NCBI GenBank assembly: GCA_964370185.1
Contig: CAYJIJ010000012.1
Location: forward strand, 1 to 44,452
Reading direction: 5' to 3'
Source: CAYJEQ01 sp964370185
GTDB taxonomy: Bacteria; Bacillota; Clostridia; Oscillospirales; Ruminococcaceae
Length of the DNA: 44,452 nt
Under the pieces are notes generated by a model. It saw nothing but the letters and a program-made list of their open reading frames with translations, was not told the origin of the DNA and made no database searches. Below, in pieces: positions 1-8,841 of this stretch. Numbering within the stretch: the stretch's first letter is position 1; every line of letters starts with the position of its first letter. A program made the translations under genes and the position numbers.

Positions 1-689
1 CTTGGAAATTCTAATGGCTGTTTATCTTTTCGCTTTTTAAGTACTTCATCCATACGAGCTTTAATCTCGGTTTTTTCACCTTTATTTAGCTTGATAATTC
101 CACCCGTAATGAATAAATTTTTACCCGAATAAAATGAATGGCGATAGCTAAAGTGACATTCTTCATTGCTCAGTGTTTTAAAATTCCCATCTTCGTCAAT
201 ATAGGATGCAGATAAAATCACATCTTTAAATTCCCCACCATATGCGCCTGCGTTCATGTATATTGCTCCACCAAATGTACCCGGAATTCCCCATGCAAAT
301 TCAAGTCCTGTGAGCGAATTTTCATATGCATAACGACAAAGTGCCGAAATACTTACTCCTGCGTCCGCTTTAAATGTTGTTTCGTCAATAGTTGTGATTT
401 TAGAAAAGTTTTTTTCGGTGATTATTACAATGCCATTTATTCCATAATCACTTATGAGCAGATTTGCACCTTTGCCAAAAATTCGATATTTGATTTCTTC
501 TTTTTCACAATGCTTTATTAAAGAGTTAATCTGTGATATTGATGACGGAAAAGCCGCCATATCACAGCTCCCACCTATTTTAAAGGTAGTATAGGAAGAA
601 AGTGGTTCATTTAGCTTAAATGGTATGCTCTCCGCCTCGCAGTGAGAAATAAGGTTGTTTATAATGTTTTCAGCTAATTTTTGCCTCAT
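1..689 (-). CDS. murB: UDP-N-acetylmuramate dehydrogenase (MurB), 3' end cut by window edge
   Basis: The minus-strand frame from ATG at 689 stays open to the window edge, giving about 229 residues of a protein normally near 300. MurB is the cytoplasmic FAD/NADPH enzyme that reduces UDP-GlcNAc-enolpyruvate to UDP-MurNAc in peptidoglycan precursor synthesis. Visible signatures are TTFKIGG near residue 34 and GKGANLLISD near 73 in the FAD domain, GIPGTFGGAIYMNAGAYGG near 128, and YRHSFYS near 172, which carries the family's Arg and the catalytic-region Ser/Tyr stretch. AAGAGG lies 4 nt before the ATG. The gene follows hprK by 84 bp on the same strand with no terminator between, so the two are probably cotranscribed, an order common in Clostridia. 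The C-terminal part lies outside the window. Confidence 0.93.
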   Translation of the reverse strand, partial: MRQKLAENIINNLISHCEAESIPFKLNEPLSSYTTFKIGGSCDMAAFPSSISQINSLIKHCEKEEIKYRIFGKGANLLISDYGINGIVIITEKNFSKITTIDETTFKADAGVSISALCRYAYENSLTGLEFAWGIPGTFGGAIYMNAGAYGGEFKDVILSASYIDEDGNFKTLSNEECHFSYRHSFYSGKNLFITGGIIKLNKGEKTEIKARMDEVLKKRKDKQPLEFP

Positions 690-773
690 AGATACCTCTT
701 GATTTAAGTATTTATTGGATTTAATTTACCCTGCATTACGGTTAATAAAATCAGTTTTTACTACTAAAAATAT

Positions 774-1709
774 TTATTGCTCAAGACCCAAATTGTTTAA
801 AAGCTCCTGTGCAGCATTATAGCCCATGAGTTTTTGCCTATGGTTAAGTGCTGCCACCTCCACAATTACCGCCGTGTTTCTACCGGGTTTTACTGGTATG
901 GTCATGAGTGGTATTTTTATGCCGAGTATGTCTATGTATTCGGTGTCTATTCCGAGTCTGTCATATTGTTTTTCGTTGCTCCACAGCTCTAATTGTATTA
1001 CTAAATCAATTTTTTCGGTTAATTTAACAGAGCCCATACCGAAGATATGTCTGGCATTTATTATCCCTATTCCACGAAGCTCTAAGAAATGTCGTATATT
1101 ATCTGGGGCTGTTCCCACCAAAGATTTAGCGGACACTTTTCTTATCTCAACAGCATCGTCAGCTACCAGCCTATGCCCTCTTTTTATAAGCTCAATTCCT
1201 GTTTCGCTCTTTCCTACTCCGCTTTCACCCGTTATAAGCACTCCCTGACCATAAACTTCAAGCAGTACTCCGTGCTGGGTTATGCGTGGAGCGAGTTGTA
1301 GATTTAAAAATGCGAAAAGTGAGGAAACCAAAGATGGTGTTTCTTCATCGGAAACACATAGTGGAACCTCATATTCTTTTGCCTTCTCTATGAAAAGAGG
1401 TGGCACTTCAAGGCTTCTGCCGATAATTATTAGTGGTGGTTGTGTGTGAAAGAGTGAGTTTATACGCTCGGCAAATACTTCTTCGCTGAGTGTCGCAAGA
1501 TACATCATCTCGGCGTTTCCAAGTATTTGCACCCTTGTGCCATCAAATGCTTCGGTATATCCTGCAAGTATAAGACCGGGTCTTATTAGAGCTTGGCTGT
1601 ATATCATCAGCTCTTCAGGCGATTTTGGAACATATATTACATTAAGAGAGAATTCATCTATAACCTTCTGTAATGAAACACTATATTTTCTTTTTTTCTC
1701 ACCGCTCAT
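774..1709 (-). CDS. hprK: HPr kinase/phosphorylase
   Basis: The product is about 311 residues, the usual length. HprK phosphorylates and dephosphorylates HPr on its regulatory serine, linking glycolytic state to carbon catabolite control in low-GC Gram-positives. The Walker A motif GESGVGKSETG lies near residue 150. The downstream HprK signature (LELRGIGIINARHIFG) lies near 207, with the DDAVEI region between. The chosen start is the ATG at 1709 (MSGEKKRKYS), because GGAGGT sits 7 nt before it; an in-frame TTG 15 nt upstream overlaps that ribosome binding site and is unlikely to be used. A TTGAAA-N17-TATAAT promoter lies just upstream and murB follows. Confidence 0.95.
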   Translation of the reverse strand: MSGEKKRKYSVSLQKVIDEFSLNVIYVPKSPEELMIYSQALIRPGLILAGYTEAFDGTRVQILGNAEMMYLATLSEEVFAERINSLFHTQPPLIIIGRSLEVPPLFIEKAKEYEVPLCVSDEETPSLVSSLFAFLNLQLAPRITQHGVLLEVYGQGVLITGESGVGKSETGIELIKRGHRLVADDAVEIRKVSAKSLVGTAPDNIRHFLELRGIGIINARHIFGMGSVKLTEKIDLVIQLELWSNEKQYDRLGIDTEYIDILGIKIPLMTIPVKPGRNTAVIVEVAALNHRQKLMGYNAAQELLNNLGLEQ

Positions 1710-1742
1710 TTTTACTACCTCCAAATTAATTTCATTACTGAT

Positions 1743-1771
1743 ATTATACTTTATTTATACAAATATTTCAA
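1743..1771 (-). promoter_or_regulatory. Predicted sigma-A promoter of hprK-murB
   Basis: On the minus strand a -35 TTGAAA (1766-1771) and a -10 TATAAT (1743-1748) are separated by 17 bp. They lie about 34 bp before the hprK start, which fits a short 5' leader. Confidence 0.65.
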
Positions 1772-1834
1772 ATAAAATAATTCTTTATTTAGAATATTTT
1801 ATTTATACAATTGCTTCCATTCAATGTTTAAATA

Positions 1835-1843
1835 TGTTATAAT
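1835..1843 (+). promoter_or_regulatory. Predicted extended -10 promoter for the plus-strand run starting at 1952
   Basis: TGT-TATAAT (1835-1843) is an extended -10 element with no good -35 at the right distance. It would give a leader of about 100 nt before the glycosyltransferase gene. Confidence 0.4.
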
Positions 1844-1951
1844 TGTCAATGTGTTCGCAATTAATTTGCAAAAAATATTAAAAATATTTTTACCCTTTGA
1901 TTACAGGTGAAATTCCTACAAATATTATTTTAAAAAACTGAGGTTTATAAA

Positions 1952-3127
1952 ATGAGAATAGCTTTATTTACCGAAACATACCTTCCCCATATAAATGGTG
2001 TAGTAACCCATGTTAAACTACTAAAAGACGGGCTTGAAAAATTGGGGCATACAGTGCTTATAGTAACTGCCGACTCAAATATTTTCAGACATAAAATAGA
2101 AGACGGTGTATTATTTTGCCCTGCAAAAAGAATGCGAAAATTTTATAGTTATGGCGTTGCACCTCCTATGAGCCCCTCCCGTCAGAAATATATTAAACGC
2201 TTTAACCCCGATATTATCCACATCCATCAAGAATTCGGTATAGGCATTTCAGGCATGAGAGCTGCACAGGAGCTTAAAAAGCCTTTGGTGTACACTCTAC
2301 ACACAATGTATGATGAGTATCTCTACTATATTGTGCCTAAGAGGTTTCTATCAGCTGGAAAAATACTTGCACATAGATATTTTAAATACTTAGGCGAGGC
2401 AGCAGATGCACTCACAGGGCCATCTAAGAAATGTGAAGAATATTTTAGGCTTGTTGGCGTGGATAAAGAGGTTAATGTTGTGCCAAATGCAGTTGAGCTT
2501 GATATGTTTAATCAAGAGAACATCTCAGATGATGAAAAGGTTGAATTTAGAAAAAAATACAAAATACCTAAAAATGCTACTTTAGCGTGCTTCGTTGGAA
2601 GGCTTGGTGCTGAAAAAAGTGTTGATGTACTGCTTAGTTTTTGGGCTGAGAGTATGGCCTCAAAAAAGGATGTTCATCTTGTGATTATTGGTGATGGCCC
2701 TGCGAAACGCACCTTGATGAAACAAGCAGCTGTGCTTGGCATTTCCGATAAAGTTACTTTCACAGGTGCTATACAGCACAATGATTTGCCCCCATATCTT
2801 GGCTCCTGCGATATCTATGTTACCGCTTCCCTCTCGGACACCAATTCTATTTCGATGCTTGAGGGAATGGCGACAGGTCTGCCCGTGCTTCAGCTAACAG
2901 ATAAATTAAATGAAGATCAAGTAATAAACGGCGAAAACGGCTTTGTTTTCAACACCCCTCAGGAGATGGCACATTGGATTGAACATATAATCAATATGCC
3001 CCATGATGAACTTTCAGCTCTTAGAAAAAAAGTAGCAACCTCTGTTTTAGAAAGTGGAGCTACTACTCTTGCAAATAATATGCTAAAAGTGTATGAAAAA
3101 GCAGCAGAGCAAAAAAAATTGCTTTAG
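1952..3127 (+). CDS. GT4-family glycosyltransferase, probably acting on diacylglycerol or a related lipid
   Basis: The product is 391 residues with the two-domain GT-B architecture. The N-terminus (MRIALFTETYLPHINGVVTH) is the acceptor-domain start typical of 1,2-diacylglycerol 3-alpha-glucosyltransferases and related membrane-associated enzymes. The C-terminal nucleotide-sugar domain begins near residue 206 (ATLACFVGRLGAEKSVDVL) and carries the acidic loop SISMLEGMATGLPVL near 303, whose glutamate fits the retaining GT4 EX7E region. It would move a sugar from a nucleotide donor to a membrane lipid, making glycolipid or a teichoic-acid anchor. The acceptor and sugar cannot be read from sequence. 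A weak GAGG lies 8 nt before the ATG. The next gene begins 14 bp later, so this is the first gene of a four-gene plus-strand run. Confidence 0.8.
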   Translation: MRIALFTETYLPHINGVVTHVKLLKDGLEKLGHTVLIVTADSNIFRHKIEDGVLFCPAKRMRKFYSYGVAPPMSPSRQKYIKRFNPDIIHIHQEFGIGISGMRAAQELKKPLVYTLHTMYDEYLYYIVPKRFLSAGKILAHRYFKYLGEAADALTGPSKKCEEYFRLVGVDKEVNVVPNAVELDMFNQENISDDEKVEFRKKYKIPKNATLACFVGRLGAEKSVDVLLSFWAESMASKKDVHLVIIGDGPAKRTLMKQAAVLGISDKVTFTGAIQHNDLPPYLGSCDIYVTASLSDTNSISMLEGMATGLPVLQLTDKLNEDQVINGENGFVFNTPQEMAHWIEHIINMPHDELSALRKKVATSVLESGATTLANNMLKVYEKAAEQKKLL

Positions 3128-3141
3128 AAAGGGAATAAACA

Positions 3142-4521
3142 ATGAATATCAAGACAAATTATGATGTTGTAATAATTGGTGGCGGAATCGGTGGGCTGAT
3201 GACAGCGTACCGACTGCTTGAAAACAATAAAAACTTAAATGTCTGCCTACTTGAAAAAGGAAAAAGGTTAAAGGACAGATATTGCCCCATAGTTTCAAAA
3301 AAGGTGAATAAATGCATTAAATGCCCCTCCTGTGCTATAATGGAGGGAATGGCAGGTGCTGGCGCATTTTCCGATGGAAAATATGTTATCTCCACCGAAT
3401 ACGGCGGTTGGTTGACAGATTTTATACCTCCTCAGACAGTTATGTCCTACATTGAGCAGGCGGATTCACTACTTGTATCATTTGGTGCTACCACCGAGAG
3501 ATTTATGCCAAATAATGAGCTTAAAAAGCTTTGCTTACAGCATGATTTGCATATGAACCAAGCACAGCTTAAGCACCTTGGCACCGATGCAAATTTTAAC
3601 ACCATGCTAAAGCTCATTGAATCATTAGAGGGCAAATGCGATATTTTTACCGACACAACAGTTACCGATGTAAACAAAGAAAGCCATATTGTATCAGCTG
3701 TAAATTCAGGTAAGAGCTATGAAATTAAAGGTGAGAAAATAGTTTTTGCCGTGGGTAGGTTTGGCAGTAGATTTTTCTCCGAGTGGTGCCAAAATAATAA
3801 AATTCCCCAGACAAATAATCAAGTGGATATTGGTGTGCGTGTTGAACTTCCCTCAATTATTTGGGAAGATTTCTCCAAAAAAATATATGAGCCTAAAATC
3901 TGGTACCGCTCTAAACAATATGGCGATACCACAAGAATGTTTTGCTTTAATGAGCGTGGTAATGTAGTTACTGAAAATACTGCAGGAGTGCTGACTGTAA
4001 ATGGCCATTCTTACAGGGATGAAAGCCGTAAAACTGAAAATTCAAACTTTGCTCTCCTATCCACCATACGCTTTACCGAACCGTTTAAATCGCCAATTGA
4101 GTATGCGAGATATGTAGCTGGGCTTGCTAATTTGATTAGCGGTGGCAGTGTTATGGTACAGCGCTTAGGAGATTTAATGCAGGGCAGAAGAACGGATGAA
4201 AAGCGTTTAAGCCAGTCCACCACTGCCCCCACCCTATCTGCTGTCCCAGGGGATTTAAGTTTATGCATACCTAAAAGACAGCTTGACAATATCACAGAAA
4301 CTCTTTATGCACTTGATAAAGTTGCGCCGGGTACTGCAAATTACAACACTCTTTTATACGGTATAGAATGTAAATATTACTCCGCTCGCCCCGACAGTGA
4401 AAACTTCATGCTTAAAGGGTGTGATGGCATCTATGCGGTGGGTGACGGCGCAGGATTTACTCGTTCACTCTCGCAAGCCGCGGCAAATGGTCTTTATGTT
4501 GCCGACATACTCTCAAAATAA
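3142..4521 (+). CDS. FAD-dependent dehydrogenase (COG2509-type), function unassigned
   Basis: The product is 459 residues. A Rossmann FAD-binding motif opens the protein (VVIIGGGIGGLMTAYRLL, residues 10-27), and a second FAD-contact motif near the C-terminus reads GDGAGFTRSLSQAA. Between them a cysteine group (CPIVSKKVNKCIKCPSC, near residue 47) and MAGAGAFSDGK match a widespread but uncharacterised group of FAD dehydrogenases. The clustered cysteines might bind a metal or iron-sulfur centre; that is inference. The ribosome binding site is AAAGGGAA, and the gene lies 14 bp after the glycosyltransferase and 12 bp before the ABC-F gene, so it is probably translated from the same message. Neighbours do not reveal a substrate. 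Confidence 0.75.
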   Translation: MNIKTNYDVVIIGGGIGGLMTAYRLLENNKNLNVCLLEKGKRLKDRYCPIVSKKVNKCIKCPSCAIMEGMAGAGAFSDGKYVISTEYGGWLTDFIPPQTVMSYIEQADSLLVSFGATTERFMPNNELKKLCLQHDLHMNQAQLKHLGTDANFNTMLKLIESLEGKCDIFTDTTVTDVNKESHIVSAVNSGKSYEIKGEKIVFAVGRFGSRFFSEWCQNNKIPQTNNQVDIGVRVELPSIIWEDFSKKIYEPKIWYRSKQYGDTTRMFCFNERGNVVTENTAGVLTVNGHSYRDESRKTENSNFALLSTIRFTEPFKSPIEYARYVAGLANLISGGSVMVQRLGDLMQGRRTDEKRLSQSTTAPTLSAVPGDLSLCIPKRQLDNITETLYALDKVAPGTANYNTLLYGIECKYYSARPDSENFMLKGCDGIYAVGDGAGFTRSLSQAAANGLYVADILSK

Positions 4522-4533
4522 TCTGAGGTAAAT

Positions 4534-6489
4534 ATGATACTCTCTTTAGAAAAATTAAATAAGTACTATGGTGCAAACCATATACTTAAAAACATCACAG
4601 CAAAAATTGAAGATAACGACCGAATAGGGCTTATTGGAATTAATGGTGCAGGTAAAACCACTTTGCTAAATATAATATGCAGCTCGCTTGAGTTTGAAAG
4701 CGGTAGCAAAGAAGTTAATCGGCATGCAACCATTGGTTTTTTAAAGCAGAATAGCGGACTTAATGTAGAGAATACAATTTATTCAGAACTACAAAATGTC
4801 TTTAGTGATGCTAATAAAGCTTTGGAGAAGAAAACCGTCATCGAAGATGAAATGTCGAAGATCTCCGACCATTTATCCGCCGATTATCTTTCACTTGTAA
4901 ATGAGCATGAAAAATGCGAAAGAATTATTGCTGCGAATGACGCTTATAATATTGATGTAAAAATTAATATTGTTTTAAACGGTATGGGCTTTATGGATAA
5001 GCCAAAGGACACTCCCATAAAGCTTTTAAGCGGTGGCGAAAAAACAAGACTTGCCCTTTGTAAGCTTTTGATAGAGCGTCCGAGTTTACTCATACTTGAT
5101 GAACCTACAAATCACCTTGATTTTAAGGCTTTAATATGGCTTGAGGACTATCTAAAATCCTATAAGGGAGCAATTTTGATAGTCTCCCATGACAGATTTT
5201 TCTTAGACGCTTTAACAGATCATATATGGGATTTGGAATACGGTGAACTAACAACCTATAAAGGCAATTACACAAAATTTCTAACCCTCAAAGAGGAAGC
5301 TCGCCTTAGACAGCTTAAAGAGCATAATGAGCAAGTAGAAGAAATAAAGAAACTCGAAGAATATGTTGCCAAAAACATGGTGCGTGCCTCCACTGCTAAA
5401 AGTGCAAAGAGCAAACAAAAAGCCATTGAGCGCATGGACATCATAGATAAGCCAAGCAGTAACCCCAAGCCTGCAAAGCTAATATTTGAGTATGATAGAG
5501 AGCCTGTAAAAGATGTTTTAGATATTGCTGATTTGGATTTGTCCGTGGGCGAGGGAGCCAATAAAAAGGAATTGTTTAAAAAGTTTAATTTCCATGTTTT
5601 TAAAGGTGAGAAAATTGCTATTATAGGGGAAAATGGAATTGGTAAGTCTTCCCTTTTAAAAGTGATACAGGATTTAATACCGTATGAAAGCGGTGAAATC
5701 GAGTGGGGCAAACACACAAAAATTTCATATTTTGAACAGGAAAACAGCAAACTCAACATGGAGAAAACTGCCCTTGATGAACTTTGGGACCGCTTCCCCA
5801 CTACATTTGAACATAAAATTAGATCTGTATTAGGCAGTGTTCTCATCAGTGGTGAACATTCTTATAAAACTGTTGGTAGTTTATCCGGCGGTGAGCGTGC
5901 AAAGCTTAAATTTGCGATAATGTCCATGGAGAAAGGCAATGTGTTAATAATGGACGAGCCTACAAACCATCTTGATTTGGCCACTAAGGAAGTCCTTGAT
6001 AGAGCTCTGTGTGATTTCGGCGGCACCTTGCTTATTATATCACATGATAGATATTTACTCAGTAAGGTTCCAAGCAAGATTGTGGAATTCACCCAAAATG
6101 GCATACTTGTGTATAATGGCAATTATAATGATTATTTAACAGAGCAAAATAAACACAGCATATCCTCCGCCTCTGCTGTAAAATCGGATAATCAAAGCGA
6201 AAACACGGACTTATCCGAGAATAAAACAAAATATGTTAAAAGCAAAGAAATGCGCAGTAGAATTGCACATTTAAGAGCAGAAAAGAGCCGATTGGAAGTC
6301 GAAATTAAGGATAATGAAAATATAATTTCAGCCCTTGAAGTGTCGGTTACCACTGAGGAATATTTGTCCGATTATAAAAAACTAAATGAAGCATGTGAGT
6401 CTATAGAGCAAACCAAAAACCTTGTGGATGAGCTCTATATGTCATGGCTTGAGGTGAGTGATGAGCTATCTTCATACGATAAGGAGTGA
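4534..6489 (+). CDS. ABC-F family ATPase (duplicated ATP-binding domains)
   Basis: The product is 651 residues with two ABC ATPase domains and no membrane segments, the ABC-F arrangement. Domain 1 has Walker A GINGAGKT near residue 36, signature LSGGEKTR near 166 and Walker B LLILDEPTNHLD near 186. Domain 2 has Walker A GENGIGKSS near 367, signature LSGGERAK near 450 and VLIMDEPTNHLD near 471. A charged linker with coiled-coil character joins them (about residues 245-310), and a second coiled coil ends the protein (about 565-650). ABC-F proteins act on the ribosome, either relieving stalled translation or protecting against antibiotics. The subfamily cannot be set by eye; the C-terminal coiled coil resembles the Uup/YdiF type. 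The stop codon overlaps the ribosome binding region of the next gene. Confidence 0.88.
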   Translation: MILSLEKLNKYYGANHILKNITAKIEDNDRIGLIGINGAGKTTLLNIICSSLEFESGSKEVNRHATIGFLKQNSGLNVENTIYSELQNVFSDANKALEKKTVIEDEMSKISDHLSADYLSLVNEHEKCERIIAANDAYNIDVKINIVLNGMGFMDKPKDTPIKLLSGGEKTRLALCKLLIERPSLLILDEPTNHLDFKALIWLEDYLKSYKGAILIVSHDRFFLDALTDHIWDLEYGELTTYKGNYTKFLTLKEEARLRQLKEHNEQVEEIKKLEEYVAKNMVRASTAKSAKSKQKAIERMDIIDKPSSNPKPAKLIFEYDREPVKDVLDIADLDLSVGEGANKKELFKKFNFHVFKGEKIAIIGENGIGKSSLLKVIQDLIPYESGEIEWGKHTKISYFEQENSKLNMEKTALDELWDRFPTTFEHKIRSVLGSVLISGEHSYKTVGSLSGGERAKLKFAIMSMEKGNVLIMDEPTNHLDLATKEVLDRALCDFGGTLLIISHDRYLLSKVPSKIVEFTQNGILVYNGNYNDYLTEQNKHSISSASAVKSDNQSENTDLSENKTKYVKSKEMRSRIAHLRAEKSRLEVEIKDNENIISALEVSVTTEEYLSDYKKLNEACESIEQTKNLVDELYMSWLEVSDELSSYDKE

Positions 6490-6494
6490 TTATT

Positions 6495-7688
6495 TTGAGA
6501 ATAAATTTTAATCGCAGGTATAACACCATAGCAATTTACTGTTTTTTAGTAGTCGCAGCAAGCATTATTTTTTATTTACTAACTACTAATTTTAGTATTT
6601 TCAGTAATTACTTCTCATACTTAAATGGAATTTTAGCTCCTTTTGTATATGGATTTGTCTTTGCATTTCTTTTAAACCCAGTGCTTAAATTCTTTGAAAA
6701 TAAGGTAATTAAAAAAAGGCTTTGGGTGAAAGCTTCCCTAAAGCAAGCGAGGGTTTTTGGTATTCTAATCACATATGCTATTGCGGCAGTAGTTGTATCG
6801 GTATTTCTTTGGATTGTAGTGCCCGAGGTAGGTGCGAGTGTATCGGAAATTGTTGCTGATTTAGCTCTTTATCTCACTAATATCGAAGAGATTACAAACC
6901 AAATTTTAGCTTTAATCCCAACTGAGCAAATGTCCGATGAATTGGTGCAAAGCATAACTACATCTTTTACAGACTCGCTCAATAGTTTGTATTTAATCAT
7001 TTCGGCCGCGGTGCCACAGGTGCTTTCTTTTGCAGTCGGCTTTTCCGCCGGTGTGTTAAATATAATTTTAGGTATAATTATTTCTGTTTATTTCTTTTTA
7101 AGCAAAGAAACTTTCTTTGCACAAACAAAAAAGATACTATACGCTTTTCTAAAACCTGAAAAGGTTAATGCATTGGTTGAGTTCACACATGAAAGCAACC
7201 AAATATTCAGTGGTTTTATCGTAGGAAAATTACTGGATTCTCTTATCATTGGTATTCTCTGCTTTATTTCACTGTATATGATTGGGATGCCAAATTACCT
7301 ACTGGTTAGCCTTATAGTTGGAATTACAAATATTATCCCATATTTTGGCCCTTTCATCGGTGCTATTCCATGCTTTTTCATTATATTCATTGATGACCCT
7401 ACCATGGCATTGGTATTTGCAGTTTTCATACTGATACTTCAACAGTTTGATGGCAATATACTTGGGCCTAAGATTTTGGGCGACAGCATCGGGCTTTCTG
7501 CGTTTTGGGTTGTATTTTCTATTTTAGTATTCAGTAGCTTTATGGGTATAGCAGGCCTCTTTATCGGTGTGCCAACTTTTGCAGTAATATACTCGGCGAT
7601 TAAAAAATATGTAAATTATAGGCTGAGGAAAAAAGCCTTATCCACCGAAACTGAAGATTATGCTTCCCCCAATCACCCGATACTTTAG
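6495..7688 (+). CDS. AI-2E family (UPF0118/PerM-type) membrane protein
   Basis: The product is about 397 residues. Several long hydrophobic segments are visible: near the N-terminus (two around residues 10-55), near 85-110, 160-200, and a cluster of four to five from about 240 to 375. The stretch IVGITNIIPYFGPFIGAIP is the family's most conserved region. Members have been linked to autoinducer-2 export or sodium/proton antiport, so the substrate here is open. I chose TTG at 6495 as start because AAGGAG (6481-6486) lies 8 nt before it; an in-frame GTG at 6486 overlaps that site. The tight junction with the ABC-F gene implies one operon, ended by the hairpin at 7738-7783. Confidence 0.83.
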   Translation: MRINFNRRYNTIAIYCFLVVAASIIFYLLTTNFSIFSNYFSYLNGILAPFVYGFVFAFLLNPVLKFFENKVIKKRLWVKASLKQARVFGILITYAIAAVVVSVFLWIVVPEVGASVSEIVADLALYLTNIEEITNQILALIPTEQMSDELVQSITTSFTDSLNSLYLIISAAVPQVLSFAVGFSAGVLNIILGIIISVYFFLSKETFFAQTKKILYAFLKPEKVNALVEFTHESNQIFSGFIVGKLLDSLIIGILCFISLYMIGMPNYLLVSLIVGITNIIPYFGPFIGAIPCFFIIFIDDPTMALVFAVFILILQQFDGNILGPKILGDSIGLSAFWVVFSILVFSSFMGIAGLFIGVPTFAVIYSAIKKYVNYRLRKKALSTETEDYASPNHPIL

Positions 7689-7737
7689 TTTTTTCCTTTA
7701 TCTTTATATTCAACTTATATATTAACTCTAAATTAAA

Positions 7738-7783
7738 ATGACGAGCAATGATATTTCGCTTTTGAAATTTCATTGCTCGTCAT
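7738..7783. terminator. Bidirectional terminator between convergent genes
   Basis: A perfect 14-bp stem (7738-7751 with 7770-7783) extends inward by five more pairs after one mismatch, leaving a 6-nt loop. It lies between the plus-strand permease (ending 7688) and the minus-strand coiled-coil gene (ending 7834), with A/T-rich flanks on both sides. Confidence 0.8.
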
Positions 7784-7833
7784 AATTATTTATTAAAATT
7801 AATTTTTTCTTTCAATACTCGCGCTTTGCACAC

Positions 7834-8532
7834 TTAGCCCACATTAACATTTTCATCTTCTTCACTTTTTGTGGCTTTTATTTCATCATTCTCGGCTAAG
7901 TTTTTATCTATTTCTGAAAAGCGTTTTGCGATATCCTCTGTAATCTCGCCCGATTTTTTCTCTACTTCTGAAAGCTTCTCTTTCTTTATCTCCGAGCTTT
8001 TTCCCCTACTTTTATCAAGTTCTATTTCTGTTAGAGTGATTTTACCCTCACCATCAAGCTGTTTTTTTACGTAGGAAGTGATTTTAAGCTGTTCAACACT
8101 ATTAGAAACTGTGGTAATATTACTTAGTCGCTCATTTAGTATTTCTTCCTTTGTTTTTGGTTTTTCGTATGTAGTATTTTCTTTTTCTTTTTTATTTTGA
8201 ATTTCTTCAAATTCTTTTGAAAGTGCTTCGTTTATCTGTTTGTCAATATTATCGAGTTGCTCTTGATACAGTTCTAATTGAAGCTCAATATCCTGCATAT
8301 TTCCGCCGCTATCGATCGTATTTGTTACAAGCTCATTTTTTCTTTGAATAATCTCTTGTTTTTGTTTTGTGAGATTTTCTATGAGATTTATTGTGCTTCC
8401 AAGCGGAGATATTACTGATTCATCTTTGGAATTATTTAATTTCATTGTCAGTGCCTCGTTTAACTTAGTTTTGTTAAATGAGGCTGTACTAAAAAGATTT
8501 TGTTTCACTAAAAAATTTTCAGTTATTCTCAT
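7834..8532 (-). CDS. Hypothetical charged coiled-coil protein
   Basis: I do not recognise this 232-residue protein. It has no signal peptide, membrane segment or cysteine and is rich in Lys, Glu, Asn and Ile. Two stretches read as coiled coil: residues about 45-110 (including LTKQKQEIIQRKNELV and LQLELYQEQLDNIDKQINE) and about 165-225. The region between is low complexity and charged. The N-terminus (MRITENFLVKQNLFS) and the glutamine-rich coil loosely recall small flagellar-associated coiled-coil proteins. That fits a sigma-D-like promoter match upstream, but the link is speculative. GGAGGG lies 7 nt before the ATG, so the start is secure. It stands alone, convergent with the AI-2E gene. Confidence 0.6.
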   Translation of the reverse strand: MRITENFLVKQNLFSTASFNKTKLNEALTMKLNNSKDESVISPLGSTINLIENLTKQKQEIIQRKNELVTNTIDSGGNMQDIELQLELYQEQLDNIDKQINEALSKEFEEIQNKKEKENTTYEKPKTKEEILNERLSNITTVSNSVEQLKITSYVKKQLDGEGKITLTEIELDKSRGKSSEIKKEKLSEVEKKSGEITEDIAKRFSEIDKNLAENDEIKATKSEEDENVNVG

Positions 8533-8571
8533 ACAAATCCCTCCATATTTTTATTTATTCCCATATAATAT

Positions 8572-8616
8572 ATATCGGAGAGATATTAAATAAATTAATA
8601 TATTAATTTATTTAAT
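8572..8616 (-). promoter_or_regulatory. A/T-only 32-bp perfect palindrome with a possible sigma-D-like promoter before the coiled-coil gene
   Basis: Positions 8585-8616 form a perfect inverted repeat of A and T only, centred at 8600/8601. On the minus strand it overlaps a possible motility-type promoter: TTAATTTA (8591-8598), 11 bp, then TCCGATAT (8572-8579). Compared with the sigma-D consensus TAAAGTTT-N11-GCCGATAA this is 5 of 8 and 6 of 8 matches with correct spacing. The palindrome could be an operator or a hairpin; the promoter assignment is weak. Confidence 0.35.
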
Positions 8617-8641
8617 TATTTTTCACTGTCGCTTCACTATA

Positions 8642-8685
8642 AAAAATGCCCATCTCCTATAAAAATTAGGTAGATGGGTATTTTT
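8642..8685 (-). terminator. Terminator of the DEAD-box helicase gene
   Basis: A stem of about 18 bp with a single bulged base (arms 8642-8659 and 8667-8685) is followed on the minus strand by a run of six T. It lies about 155 bp past the helicase stop. The rest of 8533-8841 holds the upstream region of the coiled-coil gene and a short repeat/hairpin region. Confidence 0.7.
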
Positions 8686-8731
8686 ATAACGCGTGGAAAT
8701 CATTGCACACGGCAACTTAAATCTATGTCCT

Positions 8732-8841
8732 TGCGAGGGATATAAATTTGCCATTTCTGCGGTTATTGCCAAAGGCAATGAGCAGAAGGTATCTAAAATC
8801 GCCCCTGCGAGGGATATAAATAATCCTACGGATTATTTATA
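8732..8841. repeat. Paired 16-bp repeat with two hairpins in the helicase 3' untranslated region
   Basis: TGCGAGGGATATAAAT occurs at 8732-8747 and again at 8806-8821, 74 bp apart. The first copy is followed by a two-part hairpin: TTCTGC (8755-8760) with GCAGAA (8782-8787), enclosing ATTGCC-AAA-GGCAAT. The second copy runs into a perfect 12-bp hairpin (8815-8826 with 8830-8841, loop TAC) that abuts the helicase stop codon. The pattern resembles a small palindromic repeat of unknown origin. Confidence 0.5.

Noticed and set aside
826..1248. Open frames antisense to hprK
   Set aside because: They are shadows of a well-supported gene, with no ribosome binding site and no protein-family features.
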